A DNA stretch of 64,000 bases, taken from NCBI GenBank assembly GCA_963995505.1, contig OZ023184.1, positions 7,642,308 to 7,706,307 on the forward strand. The letters are read 5' to 3'. Positions 23,571 through 34,204 of this stretch are shown in pieces; position 1 is the stretch's first letter; every line of letters starts with the position of its first letter. The notes under the pieces are model-generated. The model searched no databases. It saw only the letters and a program-made list of their open reading frames with translations, and was not told the origin of the DNA. Source of the stretch: Hypericum androsaemum (Eukaryota; Streptophyta; Magnoliopsida; Malpighiales; Hypericaceae). The translations under genes and the position numbers were made by a program.

Positions 23571-24141
23571 TGTTAGGGCAGCAGAAGCGATTTCGATACG
23601 CCCTTTAGCGATAAAAGAGAGATAGGAGACAATAGGAATATTGGAACACTGAGGACACGCAATATACGTAGTTCAACCAACTGACCTACATCCACGGGGA
23701 TAGAGACTATTTTCACTATGATATATGGATTACAAGGATACATAGACCGCAGGCGAGGCGATCTGCCTTTAGCCTTTCTCTGCCTATACTACTGCATCCC
23801 TTGTTTAACCCCCAAATAACTCCTAAACACTGCCCTCCTATATATAGGAGGCTAGCCTTAGAGTTTCCTCCTAATTAGAATCATATTACATTAGGAACAT
23901 TACTAATTAGAAATTTGAGATATTCCCAACAATATCCACCTTGGATCAAATCCCAATACTAATCGTCATCTCAAGCTTCACTTGCTCTTCCACATTCGAT
24001 CATCTTCAATGCGTGCCTCTTCCATTAAGCTTAATGATCCACCTCGAACATGACATCATCGTCCGCCTCAATCTAAAAACTCCACATGGAATCTTTCACA
24101 AGTATCTACTCACTATGTATCTTCACTCGATCACTCAACAC

Positions 24142-24335
24142 ATCAGGAAAAAATCGTATGCGCGGGAGCTGCACCCCATTCTTCGGCGCCATAATTTCTC
24201 AACCGATCTTTGCTACTCCACCTCCACGAAAAATCTCTATCTTCATGACATCACTGATCTATCAGGAGAAATTCGTATTCGCGCAAGCTGCACCCTGCTC
24301 TTCGGCACCATACTTTCTCAACCGATCATCGATCC
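24142..24335. repeat. ~119-bp tandem duplication in copia interior
   Basis: The segment with GAGCTGCACCCCATTCTTCGG (from 24142) recurs as AAGCTGCACCCTGCTCTTCGG (from 24261), with matching flanks such as TTTCTCAACCGATC. The copies have diverged. Confidence 0.6.
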
Positions 24336-24784
24336 TTCATTCTCGTGGACACTAGTGGTAACCTGAGGAACACGTGAATAAAATGGATACTTCCAACAAA
24401 TCTGTGTTAAACTGCACTATACCACCTCTGCACTACATCTGCACTTCGTTAACGAGTACCAGGCCCAAACTATGCTCAAGGTCTTCACACGATTCACCCC
24501 CTAGTCCAATACTATAAACCCATGATCTAATCAAATCCCACGGAACAAAGAAGTATCACACCTCCACTTCGAACCAAAACTCATGACCGATCTTCAACTA
24601 TGAATCTATTTGACCTAATCCCAACTGCTTTAACATGACCCCAATCTGACCTTCATTCGGCTAAATTCTTCTCAACTCGGATGAACAAAGTCACCAAACC
24701 CATCAATTCTCCCTAATCTGCATACCTGCATACTCATGTACGTGCTGAAGAAACCATAAATCAGTCACACCATTAACTTTTAAC

Positions 24785-24840
24785 CAATATGTTGACTTTT
24801 GGTCAACTAGTCAAAATGTTGACTTTTGGTCAACTAGAAT
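24785..24840. repeat. Tandem palindromic GTTGACTTTTGGTCAAC repeat
   Basis: Two direct copies of a ~29-bp unit containing GTTGACTTTTGGTCAACTAG occur inside the copia interior. Each unit is nearly self-complementary. Confidence 0.6.
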
Positions 24841-25294
24841 CTAGGGTTTTCTTCAACCCAAGACAAATACCAAGGATTGGTAAGGGGGCAGCCGCCGAAA
24901 CTCTTCAACAGTGGCCTCTGTTGGTGGCGGCGGCTTAGTCTCGGTCGGCAGCGAGCTCATGCACAGTTGTCTTCCTCCTTGGCGTGGTGGTGGAGCGGAA
25001 TTCATGGAGTTCTCTCTTCATGGAAAATCTTCTTTCTCCCCGACTCTCTCTCATCTGGCTTTCTTCGCTCCACGGTGATAGGCGACGGTGGTGATGCATC
25101 TTCTCTTTCCTCAAGTCAAATGTGGCAGCGGTGCGAGAGACATTTTTCATCGTACGCAGCTCCTTCGACTGCTTCACTCTCATTGTCGGGTCTTCTGCCT
25201 TTCTCCTCGAGGCCACGATGGCGCAATACAGCAATCGGCCACGACATATCGACGATAGGCGAAGATTGGCGTGGGGTTGGATGGCGACTGCTGA

Positions 25295-25531
25295 GCTCCC
25301 CACTGGTGATGCATAAGGAGTTTTCTTCATCTGAGCCTTATCTGCCTCGCTTTGATGTGAGTCCTTGTTAGACAGCTTAAAGTGTCCACCCAATGGTGTA
25401 CTATTGGGTTTGACCTTCTGCATGCTGAACCTCTCCAACAACTTCTTGATATAGTCAGCCTGCGAGAGAAACAACTTTCTTGCTGCTTTGTCTCGCTCAA
25501 TCCTCATCCATAGGATCTGCTTAGTCTCACC
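25295..25531 (-). pseudogene. Copia reverse transcriptase (RVT_2) fragment
   Basis: The minus strand encodes KQILWMRIERD, KLFLSQADYIKKLLERF and MQKVKPNSTPLGGHFKLS, the C-terminal part of the copia RVT_2 domain. It ends abruptly after PYASPVGS, where relatives continue with YAM(V) and RPDI. It begins exactly at the LTR edge, so everything from PBS through most of RT is deleted. Confidence 0.8.
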
Positions 25532-25850
25532 CAATAGAGAGATAGGAGACAATAAAAATATTAGAACACTGATGACACGTGATATATGTGGTTGGTCAAC
25601 TGACCTACATCTACGAGGGTAGATATGATCTTCATTATGATATGTGGATTACAAGGATAAATAGACCGCATGCGAGGTGACCTACCTCTAGCCTTTCTAT
25701 GCCTATACTGCCGCATCCATTGTTTAGTTCCTAAGAAACTCCTAAACACTGCCCTCCTATTTGTAGGAGGCTAACCCTAGTGTTCCTTCCTAATTAGAAT
25801 CTTATTATATTAGGAATATTACTAATTAGGAATTTGAGACATAACCAACA

Positions 25851-26369
25851 ACCATCCCAAAACGACCACTTCAAGAAACACAGAAGGATAGAGAGCAGCA
25901 ATGCACCCAGACAAAGGGGTCGTCGATAAAAAATAACCTTATTTCTAGCCAACCAAATATTCGAGCAGCAAGAGGCAAATAATGTATACCACCCATGGAC
26001 GAGGCCTATCCAATCATCCAAGAGAGTAAGCGAGGACTTACCTACACACCAGCTTATCCCCAGCGACTTTATGAGAGAGTACCACACCTTCGAAATGACC
26101 TCATATTGTGCGAAAAGATGATCAGAAGTCTCCAGTTCCATATTACACAAGGCACACTTCGAATCTTGAGATTGGATCTCTCTAATCTAGAGTAAATTAT
26201 CTCGGGTTTTAAGTCGGCCTTATAATGCTGTCCATAAAAAGCAACTGATCTTGAAAGGTAGAAGCCTCACAAACTTATTTCTTAAAACCCTGGTGACATA
26301 ACAGAAAACCCATGAAATAACATCTCATAGATGCCTTGTACCGCGAAGCCACCACTTGGGTCCGAGGCC
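25851..26369 (-). pseudogene. LINE fragment with zf-RVT domain
   Basis: The minus strand encodes KISCFLWTAL and, after stops, CALCNMELETSDHLFAQ and WYTLFASCCSNIWLARNKVIF. This is the zinc-binding zf-RVT region after the reverse transcriptase in plant LINE ORF2. Nonsense codons break it. The copia element at 23571-25850 interrupts it after FWDG; a PIF/Harbinger-like element adjoins the other side. Confidence 0.75.
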
Positions 26370-26372
26370 TAA

Positions 26373-27113
26373 AACCATGCGCATCAGCGCCTCCCGGGCT
26401 GGGTCGGGTCGTTGACGACAAAAATAAAATTAAAGACGCGGCAAGCCGCGTAAGCGGGGCTGACAGCCTCCTAACACGCAGCCTCAGCCCCCATTATTTT
26501 AATTTTTAATTTTTTTACTTTTTAATCTACTTTAGTTACACTAGGCACAATGTTATTCGTATAAATAGATTTTTCGGGAAGAACAAGAAGAAGAAGCAAT
26601 GAAAAACTTTTTCAATTCTCTATTGAACGCATCAAAAATCTTTTCACCTATATGACTGCTAGGGAACAACTTCACAATAGAGAAGCTCATAACGCTTTTA
26701 AAAGTGATTTGATTGAGCATATTTGGCAAAAATTTGGCAATCGTAATTAATTATGTAATTTGCATCTTCCGTATTTGTAATTTATCATTTAAGCCATCTA
26801 TTTGTTGCTAGATTTATTTCTTTCTAATTTTGTATTGTAACTTTTGTAATCTTAATTTTGTTACTTAATTATATTTTTATTTCTTGTTATATTTACAAAA
26901 TAATAATTTTTGTATATTTGTTATATTTTCATATAAACAAAAAATGGTAGTAGATAATATGTGAATGAGAGAGAAATTAATTGTGTATTCCGTGACCTAG
27001 GTTGGACTGAGTTGCTGTTGTGGGTAGAAAAATATTTAATTGGGTTGGGTTGGGTGTGGATGAGAGAGAAATTAATTGTATATTCAGTGATCTAGGTTGT
27101 TGGGGTGGGTTGC
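26373..27113 (+). mobile_element. PIF/Harbinger-like element with transposase tail
   Basis: It is flanked by TAA on both sides (26370-26372 and 27114-27116). The left end AACCATGCGCATC resembles the inverted end of the element at 44528-45301. The right ~170 bp (TAGATAATATGTGAATGAGAG and on) are shared with the other family members. It holds a transposase fragment at 26611-26748. The TIRs match poorly, so the exact ends are moderately sure. Confidence 0.6.
26611..26748 (+). pseudogene. PIF/Harbinger transposase C-terminal fragment
   Basis: The frame reads IERIKNLFTYMTAREQLHN and HNAFKSDLIEHIWQKFGN, then stops. It resembles the conserved C-terminus of plant Harbinger (DDE_Tnp_4) transposases (DLIEHIW). 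The catalytic part is missing. Confidence 0.6.
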
Positions 27114-27122
27114 TAATACACG

Positions 27123-28230
27123 TAGGGGTGTGCATTCGGTATTTACCATTTTCGAATACCAAATACCGAATTTACTGAATACCGAAATGCTAAAAAGAGT
27201 TCTACCAATCCCGATCCCGAATAGTATTCGATAAATTTGGTATCTATCGAATTAAATAGGGGTGTACATTTAGCATCTACCAATCCCAATTACCGAATTT
27301 ACCGAATACCGAAATGCTAAAAAAAGATCAACCAATTCCGATCCCAAATAGTATTCGGTATTTACCGAATTAAATTTTGGTAACAAAGGTATTTACTAAA
27401 TTTACCAAAATTTTTTGAAAAAATTATAATTCATCATTATATTTAATCAAAAAATGTAAACATAGTTTCAATAGACACAAATTTAATCTAATAAGTACAA
27501 CTCCTTAAGTCTAATTTGTGTAAAGTCTATTTAGAGCATCGATTTTTTTGAAGAAGCCAAGAAATTTTTTGATAAATCATCTATAATTTGGCTTATATAT
27601 TTATTAATATATTTGATAAATTACTATTTTGGTAAATTTGGTAAAATATCGATATTTATCAAAATTTACCGAATACCGATATTTACCAAATTTCTCAAAA
27701 ACCTCTTACCGAATTAATTACCGAATACCAATTTATCAATCCGGAACTACCGATTACAAAATTTTATCGAATTTACCAAATTCTAATTACTATTTGCTCA
27801 CCCCTAGAATTAAATTTTGCTAAATTCAGTATTTACTAAAAATTTTTGAAAAATTATAATTCATCATTACATTTAATCTATAAATATAAACATAGTTACA
27901 ATTAACATAAATTCAAGCTTAAAAGTACAAATTCATCAAGTGTAATTAGTATAAAGCCTAACAGGGGCATCGACTTTTTGACTAAGCCAAAAAACTTTTT
28001 AGTAAATTATCTATAATTTGGATTATATATTCATTAATATATTTGATAAATTACTATTTTGGTAAATTCGGTAAAATATCGGTATTTATCAAAATTTATC
28101 GAATAACTGATATTTAGTGAATTTCTCAAAAAATCTTTACTGAATTAATTACCAAATACCAATCTCAAACTACCGATTATCAAAATTTTACCGAATTTAT
28201 CAAACTCTAATTATCATTTGCTCACCAATA
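27123..28230. mobile_element. hAT element (outer), split by inner copy
   Basis: It starts TAGGGGTGTGCATTCGG and ends TTTGCTCACCAATA. Flanks AATACACG and AATGTACG match at 6 of 8 bases, the remains of an 8-bp TSD. The body is AT-rich with GGTATTTACC and CCGAATACC motifs. A second copy of the same family is inserted at 27257-27806. Confidence 0.65.
27257..27806. mobile_element. hAT MITE (inner), nested insertion
   Basis: The ends TAGGGGTG and CACCCCTA are perfect inverted complements over 8 bp, flanked by perfect 8-bp TSDs GAATTAAA (27249-27256 and 27807-27814). It is inserted in the same family (27123-28230). No coding capacity is seen. Confidence 0.85.
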
Positions 28231-28600
28231 AATGTACGTAGTCTAAGTGAACTTGTCGGGAACCTGAGCAAATAACTGTTTTCGTATAAAATGTTACAAT
28301 GGGTCCAATTGGACACTAAAACTCGGTAGTGAGTATGTGCCACCAATTGGTTGCTTCATCCACCTATTGAGTTTTACTTTTTACTATGTAATAATTTTCC
28401 TACTTGATTAATGAAATATGGAGCGGGTGTTATCTCTAAAATAAATAAAATGTTACAATGCTCGGAATATAGCTACGTCGGTGGGATTTAAATTTTATTG
28501 GTATACGAGTTCAAATGTCTTTCAAAAAAAAAAGAGTTCAATGGATTTATGTACCAATCCCGGTTAGAAAAAGAAAGGTTCACGAACCTAAGATTTTATG
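28231..28600. other. Intergenic, no gene seen
   Basis: AT-rich sequence between a hAT element and a foldback element. Confidence 0.35.
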
Positions 28601-29731
28601 TACCTTGTGAGAAATTTTATGGTAATTCTTACATACCAAATTATATAATGATTTAGTATGTACCTACTAATTAATACTTGACGAATGGATATGTGCACTT
28701 TACAATTTAAAATGAATAGGACAATTGATTATGGAAACAATACATTATAGTGAAATAATTTTTAAAAACTTTTTCCTAAATAAAATTTCTTAGATCAGAA
28801 AAAATAAAAATAATTAATGGAAAGCCTAGCTTCGTATGTTATTTTACTTAGGGACATATAAATAATATAAAATAATATTCAATAAACTTGTTATATTGTT
28901 TAAGTAATTATTAACTTTGCGATGAACAATATGCGATCAACAAACCTAGAAAAAAATTATTAGTAGAAAAAATAATTATAATAAAATATGCAACTCGCCA
29001 AAAATCACCAAAAAAATGCAACTCACTAAATAATTATTAAAAAAATATGCAACTCACGATAAAATATGCAACCTAAAGGAATAATTAAATTGTTTGAGTA
29101 ACCATGGTGGTCCAATTGACAAGATTAAATTATTTAATTAAATATATTTTCTGGAATTATCAAAATATCATTTTGAATAATAATCAAACATACATATTTA
29201 AAATAATGTATGATCCAATTGACAAGATATTCATATGACTGTCATCTACAAGTTGTCAATTGCTTTCTCAATTTTATTTGAACCAAACTACTTTTAATTT
29301 ATGTGGCAACGATATGTTTGAACATATTAATGATTCAGTTTTTGTTGATTTATCACGAGTTGCATATTTTATTATAATTATTTTTTGGGTTTGTTGATCG
29401 CATATTGTTCATGGAAAAGTTAATAATTACTGAAACAATTAACAAGTTAATCACATATTATTTTGTAATTATTTCTATGGCCCCAAGTAAAATAAAATAC
29501 AAAACTACGCTTTTCATTAATTGTTTGTTTATTTCCTCATCTCAGAAATTTTTTAAGGAATTTTTTTAAAACTATGTTACTATAATGTCTTCATTTTATT
29601 TTCATAATTAATTATCCTACTCATTTTAAATTGTGGAGTGCACAAATCTGCTTGTCAAATATTGATTGGTAGTTACATACTAAATCACTATATGACTTGG
29701 TATGTAAGGACCACCATAAACCCGCGTGGTA
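28601..29731. mobile_element. Large foldback element
   Basis: The left arm (about 28601-29010) and right arm (about 29340-29731) are inverted copies. CTTACATACCAAATTATATA pairs with the complement of a like segment near 29700, and GAACAATATGCGATCAACAA occurs inverted near 29395. The spacer holds short ATATGCAACTC repeats. The arms differ by scattered substitutions and no clear TSD was found, so it is old. Confidence 0.65.
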
Positions 29732-30577
29732 AATTATGATCATAATAAGCTTTTCATAGTTATAAGTATAGGGTAAAATATAATCTCCTTCCATCAAGTT
29801 CATTAATCCACGTCAGACATTTAACTTTTCTTTATTTCTCTCTATATCTATTCCTCCTTGAGCCAACCACAATGTAAATATTAAATTTGGATTAATCGAT
29901 TGATGACTGTTCGATTACGAGATAGTTGAACCTTAAAAACTGTGAAGCTTAAATAAAATTGTTAGAATTTTCATATCCAACTCAAAATTTGAAAGAGGAT
30001 TTTCAACACTTATAAACAAGTCCACAAACGAGCTACAATATAAATTCGTTCTAATACCTATTAGAATTTTCATATCCAATTCAAAACGCTGAAAGACAAT
30101 GAATTATTAGATTTTGAACGCTTATAAAGTATAACACTTGCAATTAACAATGCCATAAAAAACATTTAAAAAAGCTAGCTAGGGTGCGCATCACAATCCA
30201 CGTTAGATGGCCCATACCATAGTATAGAGAAGGACATACATGATATGCGTAATTTCTTTCGGGTAATTTCAATATGGGTCAAAAACTTATTACATGTGAT
30301 AGGTACTGTCGTACTGATATAAATAATTCGACAGGTCCTATATGCACCCCGACCGGTATACATATAGGAACATGACATAGCCTCTTCCTTCTCTTCCTGT
30401 CTGGTGCCAACCGCTTCCACCATCTCATTAAAGGACCACTGTATAATATATATGTGCAAGCTTGGTGTTTCTCTTTCGTCCTTTAGTTTTATTGGCACAA
30501 TATGTCTTTTTTATTTTATTTTGTTCATACATTAAATTCTCTTTTTTTTGTAAGTGGAAGTTTTTTAATCAGAACGT
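29732..30577. other. Intergenic, no gene seen
   Basis: AT-rich DNA. A ~107-codon minus-strand frame at 30175-30498 shows no recognisable domain and is left out. Confidence 0.35.
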
Positions 30578-30586
30578 AAGTGCACA

Positions 30587-31011
30587 AGATTGGGGCAGCT
30601 TGATGCATTAGATCTTCTACATGGGGCTTCTTGGAGGATTGGATGAGCTTGAAGGTGAAGCGGGGAGAATCGAAGATCTGGTATATTGTGTTTGCCGCGA
30701 GCTACTGGTGCCTTTGGCGTATGAGGAACAAGTGCATATTTGATGGGAAACAAGTAAACTTCGATGGTCTTGTCAACTCTATTCCAAGGAATGATGTGTT
30801 TGGCTTGGTTTGTTCAAGATAACTTGGGGGCAAAATGTGTATCTTGTATTAGATTCGTGGAGTACGGGTTAACCTTGTAAGTGGCGTTTTGTTGTTGTGG
30901 CGGTGAGCTGTGTTGCGCCGTTATGATCTTCGCAACGGCTGCACTATTATTGTATATGTATTGTTGATTCAAGGTGAATAAAATATATTATACTGTTAAA
31001 AAAAAGAATGA
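30587..31011 (+). mobile_element. 5'-truncated LINE insertion
   Basis: The plus strand encodes WYIVFAASYWCLWRMRNKCIFDG, a LINE ORF2 segment between zf-RVT and RNase H, followed by a short 3' tail with an A-run and A-rich end (30997-31011). A 9-bp direct repeat AAGTGCACA flanks it (30578-30586 and 31012-31020), as expected for target-primed reverse transcription with 5' truncation. Confidence 0.7.
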
Positions 31012-31020
31012 AAGTGCACA

Positions 31021-32030
31021 GCTTCGAATTAAGTTGTTAGATAAGAGCAAATAGAGAAGTGAAAAAATACAATTTAAATATATGAACCTATGATTGGTTA
31101 TATCGACCAGTTTAGATCAACTAGTAAATTATCGAATTCTATTTAAATTGACCAAAGTTTTGAATTGGGGTGGATGTAAGATATTCCAAGAATCATGCAA
31201 AAATACGACGTGGAGATGATATGGCGCTGACTAGCTTAATCTGGTTGGAAAATTAACCTTGGTTAAAGATTTGTCACCAAAGATGTCAATTTTGGAAACC
31301 TCCGTCGCCTAAAAAAAAAATAAACCACAAGGTACTATAATATCAAAACGTGAAACTACAGAGTACTTTAGTGAACTTTTCTCAAAAATTAATCATGCTC
31401 CTCTAGCATGTCAACAATTAATAATCCTACTTGCTACGGCCATCATTAGATTCATGCACTCAGGGAGAAGGCAAATCACTAGATTTCCAACAATTAATTT
31501 CGTAATTGCCAAACATTAAAGGCCAGGAACGACCAACATTAGTGGTAGATTCTTCTCAAAAAAAAATTAGTGGTAGATTAGGGAGCTCGATCCGGCCCCA
31601 CGTGTCGAAAACATTTACCAAACACAATATCTTTTTGCTACGGGATTAACGTGCATATATTGGTCATTTTCTCATTTTTTTTTAGGACTTTTTCTTATAT
31701 TTGATGAAATAGTACATTTTGTTGCTTGATCTCTGTCTTAATCCAAGGACAAGAACATGAAATAAAATAGCTTTTCACAAGCCAATTGTCTGTCTGTTCT
31801 TCAGATTTCTACCTGCACATCACATGGTGAGGAGAGGACAAGCAAGGACTATCTCCGGGCCAACTCTTTTATTTTTTTTAAGAAGAATAACGCAAAGACT
31901 AAATTAAAATAATTGAATTATAATATGAGAAAAAAAAAGTATGAAGCTACTGACCAGAAAATAAAAACCAATCCGAAAGGAGCAGAGAGACAAAAGAGGT
32001 TACAACACAAAAGGTTCTTCCTCGACCTGT
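31021..32030. other. Intergenic, no gene seen
   Basis: AT-rich DNA with no supported feature. Confidence 0.4.
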
Positions 32031-32048
32031 TCTTCCTCTGATACCAAC

Positions 32049-32260
32049 TGATATGAACCACGTTACGGATACAAGCAGAAGCAAGATCTTTCTATATTCA
32101 GATTGATAAAAATTTTAACCCGTCGTTTATGCCTCTACAAGAACCTCGGTATGAACAATCTCGACCCGCTGCTGTAGGGAAACAAGAACCTCGATTTGGT
32201 GAAGACGCTATAAACGGTGATGTAGATCTGCTTGATAAGTCGAATGTGAACGCGACAGAA
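32049..32260 (-). repeat. Partial gypsy LTR (third copy)
   Basis: It matches the PBS-proximal half of the LTRs at 32894-33453 and 35644-36215 (GCCTCTACAAGAACCTCGGT and flanks). It is followed by TGGTATCAGAGG on the minus strand, one base off the PBS. Near 32260-32335 it joins sequence homologous to 36760-37040. Confidence 0.6.
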
Positions 32261-32876
32261 TCACTCCGCTGTGTTCCAATAGTTCCGAAGAACCAAGAGA
32301 GCAAAGTCCACATTTTTGTATCCAAAATTATTCTTCCCATGTCAAAACCTCTTCAACAACCTCATCAGATGTAACCTCCAAACGATTGTCAGAACTACAT
32401 ACCTTGTCCTTAATAGTGTGAATGGTGTTCTCCATAATCTTCCTTGGTTGAATTCATTTTTCCCTACACAAATTAGGAACGTCGTGTAGTTGCTCTTGTT
32501 TGCACACTATCCAATCCATTTTTTGCTGAGCTTCTTGACCTCCGTTCTCATTATATGCCTCATCCCACTCATCATGGCCTATATAATCTTTAGATCAAGC
32601 ATTGAAAGATGAGCTTCAAAATTTCTTCTTGTGTATTTGTAGGACTTTTTTTTCAAATTCTCTTTTCTTTCCACTTTTTTTTCAGATTTTTTTTCAGCAT
32701 TCTTTCTTCTTCTTTCCTAAGCTGCCTTCTTTTCTTTCTTTCTTTTTTTTCAGAATTTTTTTCTCTTTTTTGTTTTTTCTTTCTTTCTCCAACTCAAAAT
32801 ACAATAAGAACAACTAACTAAAAAATAATGATAAAAAATAAAATTTAAAGATAGATGAATCTGAAGTACAGCCGAA

Positions 32877-32888
32877 GCTCTGATACCA
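32877..32888 (-). other. Primer binding site (tRNA-iMet)
   Basis: The minus strand reads TGGTATCAGAGC just past the LTR end, the standard plant retrotransposon PBS for initiator methionine tRNA. Confidence 0.75.
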
Positions 32889-32893
32889 ACTAA

Positions 32894-33453
32894 TGTGAAC
32901 CTCGTGACGGATTCGCATGGAAGCCGGATCTTCTACGTTCAGAATGATGGAAATCTCAACCCGTTATTTATGCCTCTACAAGAACCTCTGTATGGAACAA
33001 CCTTGACCGCTGTTGTAGGGAAATAAGAACCTCGATCTGAAAATGAATACGCCTCAAACGATGATGGATAAATCATTTGCAAGGTTTGGTCAGCTCGCAA
33101 GAACCCAAAAGAATATCAAAACTCACGAAATTTATTCAGCAAAAAGTGTGTCCCTCTTTATTCTAATTGTGCCTCTATAAATAGGCAAAGTCTAGGGCAA
33201 GAGAATCCTGATTCAAATTGAGATATGCTCAAAATAAAATTATAGCATCCTAAACAGATTTGAACTTCTAAAAATAAAATTATCCCATAAAAGACTTCCT
33301 AGATTAACTAAAACTCCTAAAAATTAAGAATTAACAAATATCTTACTTCCTAAATAGTCTAAGCTCCTAAAAATGAAATCAACATATAATTAATTTCCTA
33401 AATAGACTCAAAAACCTCAAAAACAAAATTAGTCTTCTGGCTGATCAGATTCA
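32894..33453 (-). repeat. Gypsy LTR, copy B
   Basis: About 560 bp, TGAATC...TTCACA on the minus strand. It is preceded by a purine-rich tract (AAGAGGAGGGGAATGA) and followed by the PBS. A TATA-like CTATTTATAG lies at 33174-33183. It is colinear with 35644-36215. Confidence 0.7.
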
Positions 33454-33568
33454 TATCATTCCCCTCCTCTTGAAATAGATTTGTCCTCAAATCCTTGCAT
33501 ATGCCATACTTTTGCCAATTCACAACCATGAAGGAACATGATTGAATCTTCGAACACGTTGGTTGTAC

Positions 33569-34204
33569 TTAATATCTTCTATTCCAATAGAATAAATACT
33601 TCGAACATAAGCAATCTGAAGTCATCTCCAAATCAAAAACCAAAATCTTACTTCTTTGCACAAGTCTTTCTTTGAACTTCAAACTATTCAAGAAGTTGAT
33701 CAATGGTGAACCTCCAATATAATCAAACTTGTCCGCTCTCAAGAAGTCAATATGTTCAACATGAAAATCAGGAAACATGTAAGATATGGGTTGAACGTCT
33801 TCCTTGTAAAACAAAACAACAAATTCTTCTTGTTCACCATCAATAGCAGGTAAGCACTTCTTCATAAGAACAACATCCACCAATTCTGATTTGTTGAACA
33901 AATTCCTCAAGTAAAGAAGTGACATGATATGCTCATTAAAATAATCTCCATTGAACAAGTCAATAGAACATTCACCAAATTCCTCCCATGTCAAATCCTC
34001 TTCAATAATCTCGTCAGAAGTAACTTCTATACCAGAACGACATACATTTTCCTCAACTTCACACCTAGCCTGAAAGATATTCTCATATTGTACTTCACCA
34101 ACCTCTTTTGCACACAAGTGAACTTTCCTTGTTTGAATAAGATATGAACCCAAATTATGAATAGATCGAGGAAGAACTTTCCATTGGATCACTGAACTTT
34201 CCAA
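33569..34204 (-). CDS. ORF X, unknown protein of gypsy element
   Basis: The open frame of 211 codons lies between the truncated gag and the polypurine tract, that is at the 3' end of the internal region. It starts inside the end of the gag frame (the nominal start overlaps it by 16 bases), so the true start is unknown. The protein is acidic, with motifs such as FNGDYFNEHIMSLLYLRNLF and FHVEHIDFL, and no recognised domain, zinc knuckle or membrane segment. A second diverged copy lies at 36394-36804, so the sequence is a regular part of the element and not a chance ORF. An extra 3' gene is known in Athila/Tat/Ogre-type gypsy elements; similarity to those is not established here. Confidence 0.5.
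   Translation of the reverse strand: MESSVIQWKVLPRSIHNLGSYLIQTRKVHLCAKEVGEVQYENIFQARCEVEENVCRSGIEVTSDEIIEEDLTWEEFGECSIDLFNGDYFNEHIMSLLYLRNLFNKSELVDVVLMKKCLPAIDGEQEEFVVLFYKEDVQPISYMFPDFHVEHIDFLRADKFDYIGGSPLINFLNSLKFKERLVQRSKILVFDLEMTSDCLCSKYLFYWNRRY

Larger units (their letters stand above)
23571..25850 (-). mobile_element. Ty1/copia element, internally deleted
   Basis: Two LTRs in the same orientation flank a 1.6-kb interior: 23571-23931 (complete, TGTTGGG...CCCTAACA on the minus strand) and 25531-25850 (lacking the last ~45-60 bp). The LTRs share the CTCCTATNTNTAGGAGG motif but differ at many sites, so the element is not recent. The interior keeps only a reverse-transcriptase piece joined directly to the 5' LTR, a GC-rich block (24870-25290) and a 119-bp tandem duplication. 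The PBS is lost. It lies inside a LINE. Confidence 0.8.

Noticed and set aside
30175..30498. 107-codon minus-strand ORF
   Set aside because: AT-rich, no recognised domain, no relatives within the window; likely chance.
32602..32821. Phe/Ser-rich ORFs resembling membrane proteins
   Set aside because: They lie in the pyrimidine-rich leader of a gypsy element; the hydrophobicity comes from T-runs.
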